DNA of 8,691 nt from Candidatus Cloacimonadota bacterium (GCA_027318525.1 DAHVPA010000070.1:1-8691); one strand, 5' to 3'. Shown: positions 1 through 6,293, counted from the stretch's first letter. The notes: generated by a model from the sequence alone, not told the origin. Translations and numbers: made by a program.

Positions 1-910
1 GAATCGGTTTTTCGGCAAACTTAAAAAAGCGGGAAGCAAAGACAGTATGATAGGGTTGCTGCAGGAATCCGGCATCGATGATCAGATGCGTCTTTCCGGT
101 ATTGTCAGGCTGCGGCTGAAAATCTCTCAGAAAAGCCAATGCCATCTGCCAATGGTCTGTGCTTTCCGAAATCTTCAGGCTAAAAGGCAGTGCCGGATGG
201 GGAAAAGCCTCTTTCAGATTAAATCCGCTGCAGTTCAGATTGGCACATTCCAGCCATTCCTGCGGACCCTGAAAGATGATGACAGCTTCTTTCCTGGCTG
301 TTTCTATCCGGTCTAAAACAGACTTTTCCAACCGCGAATAATAGAACTGGTTGACAAAGACAAAGCGCCGCACATCCGCCGGCAGGTGGATTTCGCTGCT
401 ACTGTTGTCAAACAGCTTGTCGGTAAAGCCTTTGGCGTGAACAAAATCCCTATATTGATTAAGGATAGCCAGCATCCGAGCATAATTCTGCCACTGCCAT
501 TCCTGGCAAAAGACCTGATTGGATTCAATCCTCTGCAGCAATTCAGCCGGGTCAATCTCTTCCTCAGAAAGCTCTTCAAACAGCTCGAGAAAGTGCTGAC
601 CCCAATCTACTAGGTCAGGATATTTTTCGATGTGAAAAGCCGCCTTATCCTCTGTCGTCATGCACTGAAAGAGGCAAACCAGACGTTTCTCATCCTCCAG
701 CCTGACGCGTGAGGAAAAAATCAGCCTTCGCTTAAACTCCTCCATACTCAGCAGAGTCACGTCCAGCGGATTCCTCTTGGTCTGATACGCTTGTTTTGCT
801 TCGTTGCAACTGCGTTCGGTGGGATAAATCAGCCAGGTGCCGGACCTGACCTCTTCCAGAGATGCAAGGATAACGTCCTCATCCAGACGGACATAGCGGA
901 ATTGCGGCAT
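1..910 (-). CDS. AddB-like / PD-(D/E)XK nuclease-family protein, N-terminal part
   Basis: An open frame of 303 codons starts at ATG 908-910 and runs leftward with no stop to the window edge, so the C-terminus is missing. A purine-rich GGGAGAGG lies about 10 bases upstream of the ATG. The N-terminus has a strand-like segment followed by YPTERSCNEAKQAY (residues 29-42) and then LLSMEEFKRRL (53-63). This pattern resembles the opening of the inactivated superfamily I helicase/AddB-like proteins, in which a PTRR-type segment stands where an active helicase would have its Walker A loop. No GxxGK(S/T) is visible here. A later stretch, RRFVFVNQFYYSRLE (about 180-194) followed by EAVIIFQGP, fits a helicase-like core strand. 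In such families a PD-(D/E)XK nuclease domain lies at the C-terminus and works with a RecB/AddA-type helicase in double-strand break repair; that part is outside the window. The open frame is certain, the family call is from memory of motifs. Confidence 0.6.
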   Translation of the reverse strand, partial: MPQFRYVRLDEDVILASLEEVRSGTWLIYPTERSCNEAKQAYQTKRNPLDVTLLSMEEFKRRLIFSSRVRLEDEKRLVCLFQCMTTEDKAAFHIEKYPDLVDWGQHFLELFEELSEEEIDPAELLQRIESNQVFCQEWQWQNYARMLAILNQYRDFVHAKGFTDKLFDNSSSEIHLPADVRRFVFVNQFYYSRLEKSVLDRIETARKEAVIIFQGPQEWLECANLNCSGFNLKEAFPHPALPFSLKISESTDHWQMALAFLRDFQPQPDNTGKTHLIIDAGFLQQPYHTVFASRFFKFAEKPI

Positions 911-1048
911 AAGCTGCGCCTCTCCCTTTTTTATATTGTCTGCTGACAAATCATATCGCGGCAAATATCTCCAATTCTGTCAACCGAAATCACTTCCATC
1001 CTTCTCCGTCTCTCCTTGCTTAATTACCCACCCCGCTCTTTCCCCGCT

Positions 1049-1074
1049 GCCTCCCGGGAAAAGTCCCGGGAGGC
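1049..1074. repeat. perfect 11-bp GC-rich inverted repeat (hairpin)
   Basis: The arms GCCTCCCGGGA (1049-1059) and TCCCGGGAGGC (1064-1074) pair perfectly around a 4-base AAAG loop, and imperfect GC pairing continues outward. There is no T-run on either side, so it is not a standard terminator. It lies in the 255-base gap between the foldase gene, beyond that gene's terminator, and the AddB-like gene. It could be a repetitive extragenic element or a processing/roadblock hairpin. Confidence 0.6.
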
Positions 1075-1108
1075 TGGCGGAGGCTGCGGGACGACTAAGC
1101 AGGCTGGA

Positions 1109-1136
1109 TAAGAAAAAGCCCCGCCGAAGCAGGGCT
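1109..1136 (-). terminator. Rho-independent terminator of the foldase gene
   Basis: Read on the minus strand, AGCCCTGCTTCGGCGGGGCT forms a hairpin: AGCCC pairs with GGGCT, there is one internal mismatch, and GC/GC closes a TTCG tetraloop. TTTTTCTT follows at once. It begins 29 bases past the stop codon of the minus-strand gene at 1166-2950. The stable TTCG loop and T-run make this a confident call. Confidence 0.85.
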
Positions 1137-1165
1137 AAATCAGTATCTGAGATATCAGGCTTTTA

Positions 1166-2950
1166 TCACTGCGGATTGATTTGAATCTGCTGCATGGGAT
1201 TGTTGGGAGCAGGCAGCTCGTAATAATCCATGCGGTTGTCTTCCACCTTGATTTTCTGACGCTGCTGGAAATACCAGTTGTTCAGATATTTGTTCTTTTC
1301 TTCATCATTGGCTTTTGCCATTACTTTGGACTTCTGTTTATCCCATTCAGCCTGAGTTGCTTTGGCGCGATGAGTGACTTTGGCGATATAGGCGTTATTG
1401 GCATCTTCCACGACCGGAGTAAACTGACCTGCATTGCGAGCCAGGATGGAATCATTCAGGGCTTTGACAGTGCCGATTTCAGGGATATAGGCTTCAGCTT
1501 TCAAATCATTGATATCGACAATTTTGAGTGAATCGCGTTCTGCCACAGCTATTAAATCTTCCGCTTTGTTCTTTTCATAAAAGTCATGTGCGGCAGCCTT
1601 ATTGGCGGCAATTTTCTTTTCACGGGCAACGGTCTGGAGGATTGAACTCTTTTCCTTTTCCAGCGGGGAATAATGATAATCCAGGCTGTCTGTAAGCTCG
1701 CAGAAATAGATGTCCTTGCTGCGGGTGGTGAGACGGGCAGGAATGAAACCGACAGAATTCTTAAAGGCATCAGCCACAAGTGTTCCGGATTCAGGAATTT
1801 CGCGGATGGATTTATCAGTCTCATAAAACTCGGAAGTCTCGGACAAGGTAAGTTTAAGCTCTGCCGCAGTATAAGTAATGCCTTTGTCACCCAGGGTCTT
1901 TTCTATCTTCTCGGCATTAGCATTGAACATGTCATTGGCGGCAGGATTGTTTTCCAGATTAATCAGGATATGACGGGCATGGACTTCATCCTGCCCCTGG
2001 TCATTCTTGCGTTTGCCAAGAGTCTGGATGATATGCCAGCCAAACTGGCTTTCCACGGGCTGGGAAATGGCGCTGTCCGCCAAAGCGAAAGCTGCATCTT
2101 CAAAGGTCTTGACCATTCTGCCGCGGGTAAACCAGCCCAAATCGCCACCCTGCTTGCCGGAACCGGGGTCAGCAGAATGCTGGATTGCCATCTGGGCAAA
2201 ATCCGCACCGCTCATCAGCGCTTTATAAATGGAATCAGCTTTGGGCTTGGCATAAGGGATACCGCTCAGCTTGATATAGCTGTAGCGCCGGGCGGGATTC
2301 TTTTTATAGGTTTCCCGGTTGGTCAGATAATAAGCTTCGGCTTCAGCATCAGTTGCGGTCTGTTCCGGCATTTTGTTGAAATCGAAGACGATGATTCTGG
2401 CGCTGGCAGTATCGTTATTCTTAAACCAGGCAGTTCTGACGCTGTCTGGTTTGGCTTTTGCCTTGGATTTGAGGGCGGTAAAGAGTCTGTCATAAATCAT
2501 GGTTTCACGCACGAGGGTATAGACGCTGGTTTTGAACTTGGGATCCATCTCCAGGGCTTTCTTGAATTTTTCCAGGTCAAACTTGCCGTTGGTCTTGAGA
2601 GCCTCTATCACTGTGACTTGCTGTGGAGGGTCTTTGATAACGATGTTATATGCTTCCTGGTCGGAAATGGTCAGACCACGCCGTTTGATTTCCTTATCAT
2701 ATATAGCTCTGCCAATCAGTTCGTTCCAGCAGTTGTCATTGAGCTGTTTCTTGCGGTCGGCACTGAGCTTGCCTTCCCGGGACTGGAAGTAGCTGTAATA
2801 GTTATTCAGAATTCCGTTGTATTCAGCGTATGTATAAGCTTTGCCGTCTATCTTGCCGACGATGCCTCCGGGATTGGTCTTGAGACCAAATAAACCCAGG
2901 CTGACTGTCAAGATAGCAGCTGCGCATATCAGGATGCGGATTTGCTTCAT
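1166..2950 (-). CDS. SurA/PpiD-type periplasmic peptidyl-prolyl isomerase (parvulin)
   Basis: This is probably a periplasmic folding chaperone that isomerises prolyl bonds and escorts outer-membrane or secreted proteins. From the chosen start it has 594 residues. The N-terminus MKQIRILICAAAILTVSLG is an uncleaved anchor or signal peptide, followed by a SurA/PpiD-like helical chaperone region (about 30-210). A clear parvulin domain spans about 221-310, with GADFAQMAIQHSADPGSGKQ, GGDLGWF (268-274), FEDAAFAL and FGWHIIQ. A second, weaker parvulin-like segment starts at VHARHILI (about 323). The C-terminal third is charged and probably helical. An ATG eight codons upstream (2972-2974) is in frame but has no ribosome site and lies upstream of the likely transcript start. 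The ATG at 2948-2950 has AGGAG nine bases upstream, so it was chosen. The neighbouring surface-protein gene would be a natural client, but the terminator between them argues for separate transcription. Confidence 0.88.
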   Translation of the reverse strand: MKQIRILICAAAILTVSLGLFGLKTNPGGIVGKIDGKAYTYAEYNGILNNYYSYFQSREGKLSADRKKQLNDNCWNELIGRAIYDKEIKRRGLTISDQEAYNIVIKDPPQQVTVIEALKTNGKFDLEKFKKALEMDPKFKTSVYTLVRETMIYDRLFTALKSKAKAKPDSVRTAWFKNNDTASARIIVFDFNKMPEQTATDAEAEAYYLTNRETYKKNPARRYSYIKLSGIPYAKPKADSIYKALMSGADFAQMAIQHSADPGSGKQGGDLGWFTRGRMVKTFEDAAFALADSAISQPVESQFGWHIIQTLGKRKNDQGQDEVHARHILINLENNPAANDMFNANAEKIEKTLGDKGITYTAAELKLTLSETSEFYETDKSIREIPESGTLVADAFKNSVGFIPARLTTRSKDIYFCELTDSLDYHYSPLEKEKSSILQTVAREKKIAANKAAAHDFYEKNKAEDLIAVAERDSLKIVDINDLKAEAYIPEIGTVKALNDSILARNAGQFTPVVEDANNAYIAKVTHRAKATQAEWDKQKSKVMAKANDEEKNKYLNNWYFQQRQKIKVEDNRMDYYELPAPNNPMQQIQINPQ

Positions 2951-2959
2951 AATTCTAAT

Positions 2960-2964
2960 CTCCT
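2960..2964 (-). promoter_or_regulatory. ribosome binding site that decides the foldase start
   Basis: On the minus strand, AGGAG stands nine bases before ATG 2948-2950. The alternative in-frame ATG at 2972-2974 is preceded only by ATAATCA, with no Shine-Dalgarno match. This site therefore favours the 594-residue product over a 602-residue one. Confidence 0.7.
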
Positions 2965-2976
2965 GCCCTAGCATTG

Positions 2977-2982
2977 ATTATA
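2977..2982 (-). promoter_or_regulatory. candidate -10 box (TATAAT) for the foldase gene
   Basis: An exact TATAAT on the minus strand lies 26 bases upstream of the chosen start codon and just beyond the preceding gene's terminator. Initiation about seven bases downstream would give a leader of roughly 20 bases that still includes the AGGAG site. No good -35 hexamer sits at 16-18 bases; a TTGACG exists but its spacer is 27 bases. The promoter is therefore tentative. Confidence 0.4.
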
Positions 2983-3027
2983 AGGGCAATCTGCAGAAAC
3001 GCCTGATTTCGTCAACCTTCTTTTCAG

Positions 3028-3060
3028 ATAAAAAAAGCCCGGCTGATTAGAACCGGGCTT
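3028..3060 (-). terminator. Rho-independent terminator of the surface-protein gene
   Basis: On the minus strand, AAGCCCGG (3053-3060) pairs with CCGGGCTT (3035-3042) across a 10-base loop and runs into a stretch of seven T. It begins 23 bases after the stop codon of the minus-strand gene at 3084-5879. It separates that gene from the foldase gene downstream. Confidence 0.9.
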
Positions 3061-3083
3061 TACAGATGTATTAGAGGACAGGA

Positions 3084-5879
3084 TTACTTGGCGAGCAGCA
3101 TCTTGTTTGTGATGCTCTTGCCGTTGCTTTCCAGCCTGTAAAGATAGACGCCATTGGCTACGGGATTGCCCTGGCTGTCGGTTCCGTTCCAGTCGATCTT
3201 ATAGGAACCGGCTTTCACAGAGCCATTCAGCATGGTGCGGATAAGCTGTCCCTTGAGGTTGTAGATATTGAGGGAAGCTGAGCCGTCCTTGGGAACGCTG
3301 TAGCTGATGGAAGTGGAACTTCCGAAAGGATTGGGATAATTGGCAGCGGAGAAGATGACCGGTTGCACGGTCGGGTCTTCATTGGCGGTGCCGTTTTGAA
3401 CTATGCAGTGCAGCATTACTTCACCGGTGGTCAACGCAGCCCATCCGGCGGCAGTCTTGGTATAGCTGTGCCCGTTGGAGTTGGTGTCCAGTCCGATGGT
3501 GGAGGCATTGGAGTATTCATAGATAGCAACATAGAAGGTGCCGTCGGCAATGGTGATGTCAGAACCGGTCGGAATGGGAATGTAGTTCCAGCCCTGGACA
3601 ATCGAGGTTGCTGCATAGGTGAACTGGGTCAGGTGAGTGGTTCCGGGCATGCCGTCAGGACCGTTGTCATCATAGATTCTGAAGATCATGGGTGAAGAAC
3701 CCACTGTGCTGACATAGACCTTGATGAACTTCAGGGCAGGCTGCTGGGGATGATTGAATTTAACAGCCATCAGGTTGGTGGAACCGACGCTGAAAGCCTG
3801 TTCAGAGGTGTTGTCGTCATATCCGAGCTCTACAAAGTTCGGAGGCAGCACATAGACAGACACGAGGTTGGAAGGAAGGGATTCGTTAACGCCATACATG
3901 GCAGTCACTTTATACTGATGCAGTCCGCCAGCTACGTTGGTATCTGTGTAGGTAAGGACGGTCGGCAGCACAGAAGCGATTTCCACATCATCCCTGTAGA
4001 CTTTATAGGATGTCAGCTCGCGGGTCAGATTGCGGTTGTTATCCATCAGGACGACTTCGCCGCGGGCATTGGTAACGTAAGCCTGGATATTCCAGTTGGC
4101 ATCAACCTGACCGGTGGAAGCATCATACAATGAGCTCCAGGTGCCAGTTCCGACTTTATACATATCGCCATAACCGGCAACTGCGGGTCCGAGGTCATTA
4201 CCGGCAGGATATTGTCCTGCAGTATGGGGGCACAGGTAACCGACCCAAACAGCCGTTCCGCTGGGAACAGTGTAAGGTGTGGTAAGGGTGACGGTGTTCC
4301 AGTCGCCGATAACGGGATTGGTCACAGCCTGGGAATAGACTTCATTTCCGGTAGCGCCAGTGTAGATTTTGATGGTATAAGTAACGCCAGCCTGATTGGG
4401 GAAGAACTTCACCTGTGTGATGTTCATGCCGACATAGGGCAGAATGCTGTTGGTGCCGGAAGCGTTCCATTTGGCGGCAACGTGAAGGTCGCCACCGCTG
4501 GTCAGACCAATGGCGTCGTTGTTGGCGCCGTCGTCATAATGCAGCCATCCGGGTTGTCCGCCGCCACCCGGCTCCTGCCAGGTAAGTTCGACATTTGCGC
4601 CGGTTACTGCAGCCGTCAAATTGCTGGGTTCTGCCACAAAGATATCGTTGTAAATCTTGAAATCATCAATCATGATGCCGGTGCCGTTGGGAGTATCGCC
4701 GTCGGATTTGAAATACCAGCGGAACTGGGCAGTCATGCCGGCGTAATCCGTGATGTAACCATCCAGTGAATAGCTTTCCGTCATCGAACTCCAGATGTCC
4801 GGAGCATCGGAATAGACATAGTTGTTTGCCGGGGGAGAAGGCTGACCATAGGGATTGCTCATGGCATACCAGGTAACGCCGTTATTTACAGAGATTTCCC
4901 AGCCGAAGTAATCCACATCGGGGAAGGTATTGGGGTCTGTGAATGAACCTTTGATCATAAAGTCGGCTCTGATGTCTCCCGAGCTGGGAAGAACAATCGG
5001 AGGCGTGACCAGGTAGTTCATCATGTTGGTGTTATAGCTGTTGGATGCATTGGAGCAGATGTAGGCATTGGTGGGTGATGGTGCATCAGCCACAGCACCG
5101 ATATGCCAAAGGTCTCCGCCCAGCGGAACCAGGCTGGTGTATGTCATCTGACCATCCAGCACTCCGTTGTTGGTATATGTGCCGAGGGCGATATCATCAA
5201 TCATCACGCCAAACAGACCAGCTTCGTCACCGGTGGAATAAGCAGGGTCGGAAGCAAAGGCAAAGCGAATCTTCACGTTTTGACCGGCATAGGTGGAAAG
5301 GTTGAAAGAGGCATTCTGCCAGGTCAGGGCAGAACCGCCCCAGCCGGGAACGCCAACGCCTTCGCCGTGCTCAAAACCGAAGGAGTATGCCGAGGTGCAG
5401 TTGTAGGACGGGGTGCCTGTAATTACTGTCCAGGACGTTCCGCCATTGGTGGAAATCCTGATATTGGCAGCATCCCAGCCATTGTATGAACCGGATGTGC
5501 CCAGAGCTTCCAAAGCGTATCTGATTTTGAAGGTGAGGGTGGGATTAGTGGTGGGGACTGCAATTTCGGGGGTATACAGCACCAGATACTGGTGATCATA
5601 GTAGCCGCCGATATTGGAGCCTGTTGCCAGAGCGGGATCGCCCATCCACCAGACGTCACCCTGAGTGCCGCCGGCGTTGTAAATGTGCCAGTTGTTGGGG
5701 GATACAGCCCCATCAATATGTGTCCAGCCTGTGGCGCCGCTTTCAAAGTTTTCGCTGTATGCAACTACTTCATAACGGCTGTTTTTGCCCTGGTCTGCAT
5801 TCCTGCTGGAAAACATGCCATTGGCAAAGAGGGCTGAAACGACCAAAAGAGAAAGGATAATAATCCAAGTCTTTTTCAT
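3084..5879 (-). CDS. secreted multidomain beta-sandwich surface protein with C-terminal FlgD-like/type IX sorting domain
   Basis: A 931-residue exported protein without a recognisable enzyme active site; no HExxH is seen. MKKTWIIILSLLVVSALFAN is a signal peptide. Residues about 42-236 and 240-412 are two related MAM/choice-of-anchor-J-like jelly-roll units ending in GVMIDDIALGTY and GIMIDDFKIYND. A fibronectin type III domain begins at EPSNLTAAVTGANVELTWQE (417-436). It is interrupted by a beta domain at about 443-605 (from WLHYDDG to NWNIQAYVT) and resumes at ELTSYKVYRD (621-630), running to about 678. A second YDD domain (683-830) resembles the insert. The last 85 residues (NYPNPF at 847-852, IYNLKGQLI at 872-880, NGVYLYRL at 909-916, final KMLLAK) form the FlgD-like/type A sorting domain. 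Known relatives are thought to be exported through a type IX-like route and displayed at the surface. The likely role is adhesion or glycan/substrate binding, but the ligand is unknown. Its own promoter and strong ribosome site suggest high expression. Confidence 0.88.
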   Translation of the reverse strand: MKKTWIIILSLLVVSALFANGMFSSRNADQGKNSRYEVVAYSENFESGATGWTHIDGAVSPNNWHIYNAGGTQGDVWWMGDPALATGSNIGGYYDHQYLVLYTPEIAVPTTNPTLTFKIRYALEALGTSGSYNGWDAANIRISTNGGTSWTVITGTPSYNCTSAYSFGFEHGEGVGVPGWGGSALTWQNASFNLSTYAGQNVKIRFAFASDPAYSTGDEAGLFGVMIDDIALGTYTNNGVLDGQMTYTSLVPLGGDLWHIGAVADAPSPTNAYICSNASNSYNTNMMNYLVTPPIVLPSSGDIRADFMIKGSFTDPNTFPDVDYFGWEISVNNGVTWYAMSNPYGQPSPPANNYVYSDAPDIWSSMTESYSLDGYITDYAGMTAQFRWYFKSDGDTPNGTGIMIDDFKIYNDIFVAEPSNLTAAVTGANVELTWQEPGGGGQPGWLHYDDGANNDAIGLTSGGDLHVAAKWNASGTNSILPYVGMNITQVKFFPNQAGVTYTIKIYTGATGNEVYSQAVTNPVIGDWNTVTLTTPYTVPSGTAVWVGYLCPHTAGQYPAGNDLGPAVAGYGDMYKVGTGTWSSLYDASTGQVDANWNIQAYVTNARGEVVLMDNNRNLTRELTSYKVYRDDVEIASVLPTVLTYTDTNVAGGLHQYKVTAMYGVNESLPSNLVSVYVLPPNFVELGYDDNTSEQAFSVGSTNLMAVKFNHPQQPALKFIKVYVSTVGSSPMIFRIYDDNGPDGMPGTTHLTQFTYAATSIVQGWNYIPIPTGSDITIADGTFYVAIYEYSNASTIGLDTNSNGHSYTKTAAGWAALTTGEVMLHCIVQNGTANEDPTVQPVIFSAANYPNPFGSSTSISYSVPKDGSASLNIYNLKGQLIRTMLNGSVKAGSYKIDWNGTDSQGNPVANGVYLYRLESNGKSITNKMLLAK

Positions 5880-5883
5880 GGTT

Positions 5884-5890
5884 CCTCCTT
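5884..5890 (-). promoter_or_regulatory. strong ribosome binding site of the surface-protein gene
   Basis: The minus strand reads AAGGAGG, a complete Shine-Dalgarno match, four bases before ATG 5877-5879. It fixes the start codon and suggests efficient translation. Confidence 0.85.
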
Positions 5891-5919
5891 AATATTTCTC
5901 CATTAAAATTAGCGATTCA

Positions 5920-5941
5920 TTTCATATTTGCATATATGAAA
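5920..5941. repeat. 8-bp inverted repeat overlapping the -10 box (candidate operator)
   Basis: TTTCATAT (5920-5927) and ATATGAAA (5934-5941) are perfect inverted arms separated by six bases. The 22-bp symmetric site covers the proposed -10 box and the start point of the leftward promoter, where a dimeric repressor would block initiation. No regulator gene is identified, and AT-rich DNA can give such symmetry by chance. Confidence 0.4.
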
Positions 5942-5959
5942 ATCATTGTTTTTTGTCAA
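5931..5959 (-). promoter_or_regulatory. sigma-70-like promoter for the surface-protein gene
   Basis: On the minus strand, a perfect TTGACA (5954-5959) is followed after exactly 17 bases by TATATG (5931-5936), which matches four of six consensus positions. Transcription would start near 5924, giving a leader of about 45 bases with the AAGGAGG site in it. The region is AT-rich, as expected. A palindrome overlaps the -10 box. Confidence 0.6.
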
Positions 5960-6100
5960 AGATTTTCTTTAGGGAAAAGGGAAAAATAGCGCAGTTCTTC
6001 TATCTGTCAGCAGGTTCCGGCTGTTTAGCTATCCCGATTTCTGAGCCTTTGACGGTGGTCTGCCCAGTTTCGGCACAGCATCCTCAATCCAGACTGAGAG

Positions 6101-6136
6101 TCTGCAGAGAGTCATCAGAGGCAAAGTCTCTGCAGA
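6101..6136. repeat. 10-bp perfect inverted repeat with direct GAGAGTC repeats
   Basis: TCTGCAGAGA (6101-6110) and TCTCTGCAGA (6127-6136) are perfect inverted arms around a 16-base spacer, and each arm contains the palindrome CTGCAG. GAGAGTC also occurs twice, at 6096-6102 and 6107-6113, 11 bases apart, so the copies face the same side of the helix. The layout suits a protein-binding site upstream of the BtpA gene. There is no T-run, so it is not a terminator. Confidence 0.5.
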
Positions 6137-6164
6137 TGCCCCGTTAAGGCACCTCCAAAATTGA

Positions 6165-6186
6165 AGGAGAAGGAATCCGTTCTCCT
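6165..6186. repeat. 7-bp inverted repeat upstream of the BtpA-family gene
   Basis: AGGAGAA (6165-6171) pairs with TTCTCCT (6180-6186) around an 8-base loop. CCTC (6152-6155) and GAGG (6187-6190) could extend the stem across a bulge. No T-run follows on either strand. It lies 20 bases before the proposed rightward -35 box. Confidence 0.4.
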
Positions 6187-6205
6187 GAGGAAAAACTTAA
6201 CTTAT

Positions 6206-6234
6206 TTGGCAGAGGCAGTTATGGTGAATAAATT
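6206..6234 (+). promoter_or_regulatory. weak candidate promoter for the BtpA/GyrI-like pair
   Basis: TTGGCA (6206-6211, five of six matches) is followed after 17 bases by TAAATT (6229-6234, four of six). Transcription would begin near 6241, about 50 bases before ATG 6294. Spacing is ideal but the boxes are imperfect. Confidence 0.35.
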
Positions 6235-6293
6235 CGGGCAGAAAAGATACGGACCTTCATCCGCTAAACTGATTCTGCCTGCAGTGAGGAATC

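Larger units (their letters stand above)
5880..6293. other. divergent intergenic region
   Basis: These 414 bases separate the leftward surface-protein gene from the rightward BtpA-family gene. They hold the leftward promoter and palindrome near 5920-5959, two further perfect inverted repeats at 6101-6136 and 6165-6186, and a weak rightward promoter at 6206-6234. Short open frames here (for example 5953-6147, and a TTG-started frame from 6161 that overlaps the BtpA gene) have no good ribosome site and no protein-like pattern. I see no tRNA or recognisable riboswitch. Between about 5960 and 6095 nothing specific is visible. Confidence 0.7.

Noticed and set aside
976..981. TTGACA on the minus strand before the AddB-like gene
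   Set aside because: The nearest good -10-like hexamer (TATGAT) is 22 bases away, too far for a standard promoter.
1673..2893. 406-codon open frame on the plus strand
   Set aside because: It lies entirely antisense to the foldase gene, whose protein shows clear parvulin motifs, a terminator and a ribosome site. The plus-strand translation has no recognisable domain pattern.
4212..4769. 185-codon plus-strand open frame inside the surface-protein gene
   Set aside because: It is antisense to well-defined FN3 and YDD domains and has a glycine/valine/isoleucine-rich composition typical of a complementary-strand shadow.
3084..5879. Secreted metalloprotease call for the surface protein
   Set aside because: Immune-inhibitor-A-like proteases carry similar beta domains, but no HExxH zinc motif is present; FEHGEGVG is not one.
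5990..6095. Possible cobalamin-riboswitch-like segment on the minus strand (CCGGAACCTGCTGACAG)
   Set aside because: The conserved core and the B12 box (GCCACTG) are missing, and the proposed promoter of the leftward gene lies downstream of the segment.
5953..6147. 64-codon plus-strand frame in the divergent region
   Set aside because: No ribosome site, no domain pattern, and it starts inside the leftward promoter.
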